Below, piece by piece: positions 9,201 through 14,467 of a stretch of 14,538 nt of DNA (positions are counted from its first letter, which is position 1; each line of letters opens with the position of its first letter). Below the pieces are notes generated by a model. It was given only the letters and a program-made list of their open reading frames with translations. It did no database searches and was not told where the DNA came from. The DNA comes from a bacterium. Its GTDB lineage: Bacteria > Electryoneota > RPQS01. Position numbers and translations under genes: made by a program. Where the stretch lies: the NCBI GenBank assembly GCA_028711875.1, contig JAQTRJ010000017.1, positions 1 through 14,538 of the forward strand, in the 5' to 3' direction.

Positions 9201-11285
9201 ACGGTGTACGACTCCGTGACGGTGTGCTCGAACGGCTGGATCGCCTTCGGCAGCCAGGGATGGAACGACAACTTCCGCAACTTCCCCATCCCCGCCATGG
9301 TCGCGCCCGATGCCATGATCGCACCCTATTGGGATGACCTCAATACCTCCGGCAGCGGCCGCGGCGTCTGGCACTATTACGATGCCGCCAACGCCCGCTA
9401 TATCGTGCAGTGGAAGGGAGTCGGCGCCTTCGATACCCGTTCGCTCGACTTCGAAGTGATTCTCTACGACACCACCCTCCACCCCACGCTCGACGGCAAC
9501 GGGAAAGTCCTGATGCAGTATAATACGGTCGTGCTCAATCTGTCCGAGGAAGGCTACGAACCGAATAACGGCTGCACCGTCGGCATTCAGGCTCCGCGCG
9601 GCCTCGTGGGATTGCAGTATCTCTACGGTTCCGCCTACAACTCGGGAGCCGCCGCGCTGTCCACCGGGCGGGCGATCCTGTTCACCACCGCCGCCCGCGA
9701 AATGTTCGGCACCATCACCGGAGTCGTCCGCGACGCCGCCACCAGTCTCCCCAAGCCCGACGCGCACATCACCATTGACGGCCACAGCTATCATGCCGAC
9801 TGCAGCGCGCAGGGCGAATACACGATTGATAACGTCCTGATCGGCATCTATACCGTCCGCGCGTCCGCCTATCGTTTCAACGACGCGACCGTGGCCGACG
9901 TCGTGGTCGCGCTCGACAGCACCTCGATCGCCAACTTCGATTTGCTGCACCCCGAAATGACCCTGTCCCGCGACTCCATCATCACCACCGCCGAGACCGA
10001 GCCGATCATCGAGTCCTTCGATATCGTCAATAACGGCAACGGCCCCCTCGACTACAACATCCTCGTCTACTATGCCGGCGACGAAAATCCCAATCCCTGG
10101 GATTCCGTCGGTGGCATCAACCTAAGTCAGACAACCGGCGATTATCAGATCATGGGCTGCGAGTTCGTGGGCGATTACTGGTGGGTAACCGGCGGCGGCG
10201 GAACCGGCGGCCAGAACATGCTCTATAAGTTCGACCTCGATGGTAATTTGGCGGCTTCCATGCCGCAGCCGACCACGTCTGACGTGGGCTGGTTCGACTT
10301 GGCTTACGACGGCCGGTATCTTTACGGCTCAGACGGACCGAACATCGTGGGCATTGACGAACAGGGCAACATCCAGCGCACCATTCCCAGCCCGATGAAT
10401 CCGACGCGGGCGCTGGCCTATGATCCTGCGTTGTGTCATTTCTGGGTGACCGACTACACGCACGATATTTTCGAGCTTGACACGTTGGGCAACATCATTC
10501 AGCAAATCGAAAACCGGGGAACCGGCGAACTGGCTATCACCGGCATGGCGTGGAATCCCACCGACGTGAACGGTTACAAGCTGTACATCTTCAGCCAGAA
10601 CGGAACCTCCACTTTTGTGCGCGTAACCCGCATGCATCCGCTCTCGCACCTGCAGGAAACCGTGGTGAACCTGCCCGGTCAGCCCGGCGATCGAGCCGGC
10701 GGCTGCACGATCACTCCCGGCTGGAACAGCACGCTCCTCGTGCTCGGCGCGATCCTGCAAAACAGCTCAGGAGATCGTCTCGGCATCTATGAAATCTCCT
10801 TCAACACCACGTGGATCAATGTCACACCCGCCGAATTCTCGGTCCCCGGCGGCGGCTCGCGGCGGGTGAACGTGGCCATTGATCCGGAGATGCTGCGGCC
10901 CGATCTCTATCGCGTGGACCTGCGGATCGCCAGCGTGACCTACGACACCACCATGGTCCTGCCGGTGGTGCTGACCGTGACTCCAACTGCGGTAAACGAA
11001 GGAATCCCCGAAGTGCTGCCGACGGAGTATGCGCTGCGGCAGAACTATCCGAATCCGTTCAATCCGGTGACCACCATCGGCTACGAGCTGTGCGATCCGG
11101 GCTACACCAAACTCGCGGTGTACAATCTGTTGGGCGAAGAAGTGGCCGTGCTGTTCGATGACTTCCAGTCCGCCGGCCGCTATCAGATCGCGTTTGACGC
11201 GACCAACCTGTCCTCCGGCATGTACTTCTATCGCCTCGAAAGCGGCGGCTTCAAGCAGACGCACAAAATGGTGCTCATGAAGTAG
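6294..11285 (+). CDS. Gingipain-family (peptidase C25) secreted protein with T9SS type A sorting tail; catalytic His replaced by Arg
   Basis: A 1,663-residue protein. Signal peptide 1-22 (cleavage probably after GLA); propeptide-like region about 23-239; C25 peptidase domain about 240-565. The C25 landmarks are YDHDYERG...PDIAVGRL (322 onward), the nucleophile context VTCDANDF (Cys465) and the domain-closing LMGDPG (GDP at 560-562). Where gingipains have a GHG histidine motif, this protein reads WRG (Arg436), so classical Cys-His catalysis is doubtful. Downstream: Ig-like domain 569-668; two CARDB-like repeats 669-905; nidogen-like domain about 950-1132; carboxypeptidase-regulatory-like domain 1137-1221; an Ig/BACON-like domain whose halves (1222-1256 and 1505-1564) flank a probable beta-propeller (1270-1500). 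The tail 1576-1663 contains NYPNPFNPVTTIGYEL and a final SGMYFYRLESG...KMVLMK pattern, directing outer-membrane export by T9SS. It is probably a T9SS cargo surface protein; a PorU-type sortase role seems less likely given the many accessory domains. Confidence 0.96.
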   Translation: MRRLAELLLCAWMLSFPAWGLAVEAEQLPLGLIDYSQSNSHLTVTRGTPEVTSIALEVPEIVAEQQWIDYKSYTAFGIPGEPLLFSDGEPTVPHVTRYYRIPNLGGVDLVVTAAEFELLEGVDVLPYMSEPGAFDQLDLKESVYSADAWFPADVAQMSDPMIMRDFRLVTVSLFPVQVNPVTRQVRLYHNLQVDIVANGQPGENELIWNHPISRTFAPIYRSLIPNLDENALDEISDRPGIYLILTHSDVTAKKWADSLFEWRTRVGFPVRIEARNNWTKQSAVNFIQSAYQNWDDPPEFVCLIGDPDWSPYGIPSESYGAYDHDYERGNNLDEVPDIAVGRLSGNGGQMAVINAKIMGYERNPYMGDTLWYRRGFFYGDVGHSVASNYTLMQWGAQMFRNYTGVRNGVVETSNNGADANRVRYWFQQGISYFFWRGSYISQMESGVGATTQPGWKLPVCMLVTCDANDFVGGTGIAELFLQAGSVSQPAGGIASAGTATPGTHNPPNITLTGGFMYGLANVGVDQLGPAFMYSKLWLFKTFVNQQSMAVDFCQYFNLMGDPGLHMWTDVPVVMECSHPTIVNVGTRQVSVEAVRDDNGVPIADAMVTLWKRGADSTFAIGRTDAEGRVMLPVTINATGNLMLTVSKKNHKPYLYDIACVQADQMAMLSSYTLDDDNAGGTSGNGDGTLNPGETIDLPIYVKNFGSSGTVTGISATLASGNPRVTVTQNTATYPNLAVGDSALGSQAFRITVSPDMQHEETALLTLTVNSSMGQTPGSVEFECLSGSVNYISHAVQGGTFDPGTTRTLQVTLQNHGTQPLNSVTGQLVSLSPFVQVDDPLGSFGSIPVGDTVDNAANLFTVSSNSLTFRGHQAPMMVLTTATGGLTDTARFTLSVGNALASDPTGPDACGYYAYDNNDLSYELHPTYEYVNISSGLGTNLNLNDTGEKNNISQLWSTVRALPFAFKFYGTVYDSVTVCSNGWIAFGSQGWNDNFRNFPIPAMVAPDAMIAPYWDDLNTSGSGRGVWHYYDAANARYIVQWKGVGAFDTRSLDFEVILYDTTLHPTLDGNGKVLMQYNTVVLNLSEEGYEPNNGCTVGIQAPRGLVGLQYLYGSAYNSGAAALSTGRAILFTTAAREMFGTITGVVRDAATSLPKPDAHITIDGHSYHADCSAQGEYTIDNVLIGIYTVRASAYRFNDATVADVVVALDSTSIANFDLLHPEMTLSRDSIITTAETEPIIESFDIVNNGNGPLDYNILVYYAGDENPNPWDSVGGINLSQTTGDYQIMGCEFVGDYWWVTGGGGTGGQNMLYKFDLDGNLAASMPQPTTSDVGWFDLAYDGRYLYGSDGPNIVGIDEQGNIQRTIPSPMNPTRALAYDPALCHFWVTDYTHDIFELDTLGNIIQQIENRGTGELAITGMAWNPTDVNGYKLYIFSQNGTSTFVRVTRMHPLSHLQETVVNLPGQPGDRAGGCTITPGWNSTLLVLGAILQNSSGDRLGIYEISFNTTWINVTPAEFSVPGGGSRRVNVAIDPEMLRPDLYRVDLRIASVTYDTTMVLPVVLTVTPTAVNEGIPEVLPTEYALRQNYPNPFNPVTTIGYELCDPGYTKLAVYNLLGEEVAVLFDDFQSAGRYQIAFDATNLSSGMYFYRLESGGFKQTHKMVLMK

Positions 11286-11332
11286 TCGCTATTTCGGTAG
11301 TGCCGCACAGCCGTGCGCGCTCCCACTCCAAT

Positions 11333-11369
11333 AATAAACGGGACGACCTCATCGGTCGTCCCGCTTATT
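11333..11369. terminator. Bidirectional intrinsic terminator between convergent genes
   Basis: A perfect 10-bp stem, CGGGACGACC (11339-11348) pairing with GGTCGTCCCG (11354-11363), encloses a 5-base loop. After one mismatch the stem continues as AATAA / TTATT (11333-11337 and 11365-11369). The A-rich left flank and T-rich right flank give a U-containing 3' end in both directions. It lies 48 bases after the C25 stop and could serve both that gene and the opposing cytochrome gene, although the cytochrome stop is about 130 bases away on the far side of two repeats. Confidence 0.75.
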
Positions 11370-11422
11370 TCATATCGCCGCGGCGGCCGCTTGCGCCCGC
11401 CCGGAACCTTTGTCGCCGCGGT

Positions 11423-11442
11423 GTCGGTTGCTCGCAACCGAC
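11423..11442. repeat. Hyphenated palindrome GTCGGTTGC / GCAACCGAC
   Basis: Nine-base perfect arms flank TC. The context GCGGT...CCGTC is shared with the element at 14048-14067, whose arms read GTCGGCTGC / GCAGCCGAC. The one arm difference is compensated on both sides, so pairing is kept in both copies. Confidence 0.7.
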
Positions 11443-11461
11443 CCGTCACCACCCTCGCCGA

Positions 11462-11481
11462 GCCGGGCGTCCCCGCCCGGC
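11462..11481. repeat. Hyphenated palindrome GCCGGGCG / CGCCCGGC in shared scaffold
   Basis: Eight-base perfect arms enclose TCCC. It is preceded by CGCCGA and followed by CGGAATA, the same flanks that border the GCAGGGAC palindromes at 13779 and 13896. It therefore looks like one more member of a mosaic palindrome family, here just downstream of the cytochrome stop. Confidence 0.6.
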
Positions 11482-11498
11482 CGGAATACAAGCCGCCG

Positions 11499-13415
11499 TC
11501 ACTCCATCAACGTCGCGAGCATTTCCGCGTCATCCTCCGGATATCCGAGCGCCCGGAAATCGAGCAGCCCGCCGTCCCGCGTATGACACTCCGCGCAGCT
11601 CCGTCCCCGCTTCTGAATTCCGTGATTAATCATCAGCGTCGCGTCCTGCCGCATCCAACGCGGTTCGATCTTGTTCGGATCGAAGTTCGTATTCCATCCG
11701 TCCACCGCCATGTAGGCCATGAACTGATCCATCATGTACGCCTTGAACACCGGCCCGTACATATCCTGAATCAGCGGATGCTCCACGGCCTTCAGTACAG
11801 CCGCCTTCGGATCGCCCGTTTCATAATAGACGTTGTAGTCAAACGGCAGCAGCATTCCGCCGAACGGTCCCTGATTGTTCAGATCCTCGAACATCCGCGC
11901 GTTGAACCGCTTGAACGGCTGAATCCGCGACGTTTCCAGCGCGGCAATGGGACGAAAATGCTCCTCATAATATGCGGAGTAGCCGAAGTCGGCATAGGGC
12001 GGATCGGGATTGGTTTTAAACGCCCGATAGAGTTTTTCGCCGTTCGGATTGTCTCCCAGTCCGCCCGCCATGAACGTGCCCTGCCCGTTGAACCAGCGGA
12101 ACGTCATCGCCTCTTTCGGACTCCCGCTGACCAGCACGTTTTTGGGCAGCCACAATCCTTTTTCTTCATTATAGACCGGATTGGCCCAGTCGCGCAGCAC
12201 GATATTGTCCGGCTGCAAGTCGCGGATATGACAGGTTTCGCAGGCCAGCCGCTCGAGGTGCGCGTTCAGTTCGGAGGCGAATTCCCCCGCGGCATGCGGC
12301 TCGCCGCCGTGACACTTCGCACAGCTCACGTCCACGCCCGGAAGATCGTTGCCGACGAGATCCGTCCCCATCGCGCCGCGCGCGATCCGATGTCCGGCGG
12401 TCACGTGACAGTCCGTGCACTGCATCCCCGCGTCCGCGTGTACGTCCCAGCCTTTAGCCCACGGATTGCCGCGCTTGGCCCCGTGATGCAAAAGCCGCGG
12501 ATGATCGCTGCCCGGCGCACTCGCCACGTCGTTATCCACGAAAAAATCGCCGCCGTGATTGTGTTGGTGGCAGCGCAGGCACATCTCCGAGTTCGGCTTT
12601 TCGATGGACAGCAGCGCGCGCATCGAGCGATCCTGATCCCAGCGCAGCCGCCCGTCCCCGTCCCGCACAACCTGCTTGCGGTTCATGTCATAGTTGCGGG
12701 CATGACAGATCAGGCAGTCAATGGCCTCGAATTCCGCGTTCGTCGGTGTGTAGCCGGGCAGCATGGTCCCCGTCGAAGGCCCGTACTGGCCGCCGATGTG
12801 GCACTGACCGCAGCCTTCCGAATACACGGTTCCGTTCTGGCCCTGCACCAGCGCCGCCCAGCCCGTCCACGTGAACGATCCGGGAATGCCGCACGCGCGG
12901 TCAATTTTCCCCAGCGGAAGCTTATCCACCTTTTCGCCGTTGAATCCCCACGTGGAAAAACCGCCTTTCACATTGAACGAGAAATGAACCGTGCTGAGGA
13001 TATTGTCCTTCAGGCTTTCCTTTCTCCACGTGCCGTCGCTGGTGGGAACGTAGACCGACTGATGGCAGCTCAGGCACGTTTCCGGGCCTTCATACGAACG
13101 AATGCCGGCCCGGCGGAAACGGTCAATGTGATCCAGCCCGATCGTTTTCTCGAAACTCTGCACCCGTGTCGCCAGCGCGGTTTCGGTGATCGGCGGGCCG
13201 TAGCGTTTCACCAGTTTCGCCGCGAGCTGCTCGAACTCCTCGTTCGTCACCGTCTCGGCGTCGAATGAAATGGCCGCCGGACGGTTTTGCCACGGCACGG
13301 CCAGCAGATTCATGAGATGGGATCGCTGGCTGACCATTGCCCCAATCGCGATGACCACGACAGTCAGAATCCATACTCGTCGCGCGCGTCCGCTTTTCGT
13401 TCCCGCCATGTGCAT
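11499..13415 (-). CDS. Membrane-anchored octaheme cytochrome c, resembling the octaheme tetrathionate reductase (Otr) family
   Basis: A 638-residue protein with eight CXXCH heme c sites, their first cysteines at 114, 202, 234, 279, 333, 365, 392 and 607. A basic N-terminus and a single hydrophobic segment (about 14-31), uncleaved as far as can be judged, anchor it facing the periplasm. The spacing of the first three hemes, the long heme-free stretch 397-606, and the ending INHGIQKRGRSCAECH followed by GLLDFRALGY all recall Otr-type octaheme cytochromes (tetrathionate and also nitrite/hydroxylamine reduction in vitro). That assignment is from memory of the family; the physiological substrate is unknown and a plain electron-transfer role is possible. 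The start is ATG 13415; ATG 13409 is equally plausible because GAGAG is better spaced for it (six bases). No electron-donor or maturation gene adjoins it; the gene is convergent with the C25 gene. Confidence 0.95.
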   Translation of the reverse strand: MHMAGTKSGRARRVWILTVVVIAIGAMVSQRSHLMNLLAVPWQNRPAAISFDAETVTNEEFEQLAAKLVKRYGPPITETALATRVQSFEKTIGLDHIDRFRRAGIRSYEGPETCLSCHQSVYVPTSDGTWRKESLKDNILSTVHFSFNVKGGFSTWGFNGEKVDKLPLGKIDRACGIPGSFTWTGWAALVQGQNGTVYSEGCGQCHIGGQYGPSTGTMLPGYTPTNAEFEAIDCLICHARNYDMNRKQVVRDGDGRLRWDQDRSMRALLSIEKPNSEMCLRCHQHNHGGDFFVDNDVASAPGSDHPRLLHHGAKRGNPWAKGWDVHADAGMQCTDCHVTAGHRIARGAMGTDLVGNDLPGVDVSCAKCHGGEPHAAGEFASELNAHLERLACETCHIRDLQPDNIVLRDWANPVYNEEKGLWLPKNVLVSGSPKEAMTFRWFNGQGTFMAGGLGDNPNGEKLYRAFKTNPDPPYADFGYSAYYEEHFRPIAALETSRIQPFKRFNARMFEDLNNQGPFGGMLLPFDYNVYYETGDPKAAVLKAVEHPLIQDMYGPVFKAYMMDQFMAYMAVDGWNTNFDPNKIEPRWMRQDATLMINHGIQKRGRSCAECHTRDGGLLDFRALGYPEDDAEMLATLME

Positions 13416-13450
13416 CTCTCTCTAAAAAAGTGCGTAGAAACTATCTTAGA

Positions 13451-13650
13451 ATGCCCGCCGAGCCGGATTAAGCGCAGACAAATATCCCGGTGGTGACTCT
13501 CCAGAGTCACCCCCTTCGCCGCGCAGAGCCCGCCCGGAATCTTTCCGCGCATGCCCGCCGAGCCGGGTTAAGCGCAGAAAAATATCCCGGTGGTGACTCT
13601 CCAGAGTCACCCCTTTCACCGCGCAGTGCCCGGCCGGAATTTTCCCACAC
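13451..13650. repeat. 100-bp tandem direct duplication carrying a palindrome
   Basis: Positions 13451-13550 and 13551-13650 are back-to-back copies with a period of exactly 100 bases and 10 mismatches by direct comparison, without gaps. Each begins ATGCCCGCCGAGCCGG. Each carries the perfect palindrome GGTGACTCT-CC-AGAGTCACC (13492-13511 and 13592-13611) and ends with a GCGCAG(A/T)GCCCG segment that recurs at 14335-14360. Confidence 0.9.
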
Positions 13651-13662
13651 CCCATTTCAGTC

Positions 13663-13726
13663 ATTCTGGACACCGCGCAACGAATCCATCCAGCAGCGCC
13701 GCACTCCCCGCGCGGGCGTCCAGAAT
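13663..13726. repeat. ATTCTGGAC inverted-repeat element, copy A
   Basis: Terminal arms ATTCTGGAC (13663-13671) and GTCCAGAAT (13718-13726) are perfect inverted repeats. Pairing can continue inward through the GC-rich CCGCGC / GCGCGGG sequence with small irregularities. The 64-base element has the same ends as those at 14247 and 14379 but an unrelated core. No target-site duplication is obvious. Confidence 0.75.
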
Positions 13727-13758
13727 CTCTTTTTCGCCTTTTCACCTTTTCGCCTTTA

Positions 13759-13965
13759 GCTTCTAATCTTTTCGCCGAGCAGGGACTGTGTCCCTGCCGG
13801 AATCTCCCGCATCTCGTTTTCTATTTTCGCTTTTTCGCCTTTTCGCTTTTTCGCCTTTTCGCTTTTTCGCTTTTGGCTTCTAATCTTTTCGCCGAGCAGG
13901 GACTGTGTCCCTGCCGGAATCTCCCGCATCTCGTTTTCTATTTTCGCTTTTTCGCCTTTTCGCTT
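13759..13965. repeat. Duplicated 90-bp unit (117-bp period) with GCAGGGAC / GTCCCTGC palindrome
   Basis: Positions 13759-13848 recur identically at 13876-13965. Each unit runs from GCTTCTAATC through CGCCGA and the palindrome GCAGGGAC-TGT-GTCCCTGC (13779-13797 and 13896-13914), then CGGAATCTCCCGC and a TTTTCGC-rich tail. Identity over 90 bases implies a recent duplication, probably by slippage or recombination in the TTTTCGCY tract. Confidence 0.9.
13824..13871. repeat. TTTTCGCY octamer microsatellite
   Basis: Six consecutive octamers of TTTTCGCT or TTTTCGCC occupy 13824-13871. A shorter run (TTTTCGCC, TTTTCACC, TTTTCGCC) lies at 13731-13754, and another begins near 13941. Period 8 is not a multiple of 3 and the tract is non-coding, so length changes would be neutral to protein. 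Confidence 0.85.
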
Positions 13966-14004
13966 CTTCTTCCGAAGGCCTCCGGCCTCCGCATCTGCGC
14001 GCTA

Positions 14005-14208
14005 TCAACTGAAGGCCACGCAGCGCGGTATATTTCGTGAAGGCGGTGTCGGCTGCTTGCAGCCGACCCGTCCCCGCCGCTTGCCGACCGGCCGCACGAA
14101 CGGCACCCGGCAGCGCGGGCATGTGATCTCGCGCTCGGAGTCCTCCGCCGCCGCGTTCACGCGAAATCGCTTGCCGCACACATCACAAATATAACCGCGC
14201 TCCGCCAT
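14005..14208 (-). CDS. Small zinc-ribbon protein, C-terminus formed by a palindromic repeat
   Basis: A 67-residue frame starting at ATG 14208. Residues about 7-43 form a two-knuckle zinc ribbon: YICDVCGKRF, a 19-residue linker, then ITCPRCRVPF (CXXC...CXXC, four cysteines able to bind one zinc). The weak Shine-Dalgarno (AAAGG) is somewhat far from the ATG. The C-terminal third, from GRVGCKQPTP onward, is encoded by the GTCGGCTGC palindrome (14048-14067) and adjacent repeat sequence, so the original protein probably ended differently and was extended or truncated by repeat insertion. Standalone zinc ribbons of this size are common regulatory or nucleic-acid-binding proteins; no specific function can be given. 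Without the cysteine pattern I would not call it. Confidence 0.5.
   Translation of the reverse strand: MAERGYICDVCGKRFRVNAAAEDSEREITCPRCRVPFVRPVGKRRGRVGCKQPTPPSRNIPRCVAFS
14048..14067. repeat. Hyphenated palindrome GTCGGCTGC / GCAGCCGAC inside the zinc-ribbon ORF
   Basis: Nine-base perfect arms enclose TT. It is the covarying partner of 11423-11442 and shares the surrounding GCGGT and CCCGTC. It lies in the 3' part of the small zinc-ribbon frame, where it is read as GRVGCKQPTP. Confidence 0.7.
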
Positions 14209-14246
14209 TGTATTTCAGCCTTTCAACATCTTTCTAAGCCACTGTC

Positions 14247-14316
14247 ATTCTGGACACCCGCCCAACCTAACTCACAAGAAAAGAACTTCCTCGCCCGCGG
14301 GCGGGGTGTCCAGAAT
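14247..14316. repeat. ATTCTGGAC inverted-repeat element, copy B (best preserved)
   Basis: The ends are a perfect 13-base inverted repeat, ATTCTGGACACCC (14247-14259) and GGGTGTCCAGAAT (14304-14316), around a 44-base core. The element is followed by CTCT, as is copy A. It is the longest and cleanest of the three copies. Confidence 0.8.
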
Positions 14317-14334
14317 CTCTCTTCCGCCTTCTTC

Positions 14335-14360
14335 ACCGCGCAGAGCCCGGCCGGGATCTT
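14335..14360. repeat. Third copy of the CCGCGCAG(A/T)GCCCG segment
   Basis: The segment ACCGCGCAGAGCCCGG followed by CCGGGATCTT closely matches 13518-13544 and 13618-13644 inside the 100-bp duplication. This copy contains the perfect palindrome CCCGGCCGGG. It sits between ATTCTGGAC copies B and C, much as the earlier copy sits just before copy A. Confidence 0.65.
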
Positions 14361-14378
14361 GCCTCACCGCACGCTGTC

Positions 14379-14434
14379 ACTCTGGACACCGCGCGTTTCT
14401 CATTTCTGCTGTGTGTTGCGCGGACGTCCAGAAT
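14379..14434. repeat. ATTCTGGAC inverted-repeat element, copy C (degenerate)
   Basis: The left arm ACTCTGGAC (14379-14387) pairs with GTCCAGAAT (14426-14434) at eight of nine positions, and CCGCGC / GCGCGG can pair further in. It is the shortest copy (56 bases), with a core unlike A and B. Confidence 0.6.
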
Positions 14435-14452
14435 CCGCTTTCCGCTTTTTCA

Positions 14453-14467
14453 GGAATCTCCGATTCC
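14453..14467. repeat. Small palindrome GGAATC-TCC-GATTCC
   Basis: Six-base perfect arms enclose TCC. It has the same short-spacer design as the other palindromes in this tract, but a different arm sequence and no scaffold on its right side. Confidence 0.5.

Larger units (their letters stand above)
13416..14004. other. Repeat-dense non-coding tract upstream of the cytochrome gene
   Basis: Apart from the leader of the cytochrome gene, this stretch is built from the repeats listed separately. Short open frames on both strands merely read through the repeats (the same peptide appears twice in the 100-bp duplication) and lack ribosome binding sites. A further small palindrome, AGGCC-TCC-GGCCT, lies at 13976-13988, just downstream of the zinc-ribbon stop. 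No clear promoter for the cytochrome was found; TAAGAT on the minus strand about 35 bases before its start is a weak -10 candidate. Confidence 0.7.

Noticed and set aside
8925..9950. Minus-strand 341-codon open frame opposite the C25 gene
   Set aside because: Same shadow effect; its sequence is the low-complexity mirror of the nidogen-like region on the plus strand.
11313..13268. Plus-strand 651-codon open frame opposite the octaheme cytochrome
   Set aside because: The opposite strand encodes eight CXXCH motifs and a coherent family C-terminus. The plus-strand product is Arg/His/Pro-rich with no motif, and its start lies close to the terminator.
13446..13759. Short frames on both strands through the 100-bp duplication
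   Set aside because: They repeat the same peptide once per DNA repeat, overlap on both strands and lack ribosome binding sites; the repeats explain them.
13451..13965. CRISPR array
   Set aside because: The repeat units are 90-100 bases long, abut or overlap palindromes, and there are no regular unique spacers or cas genes.
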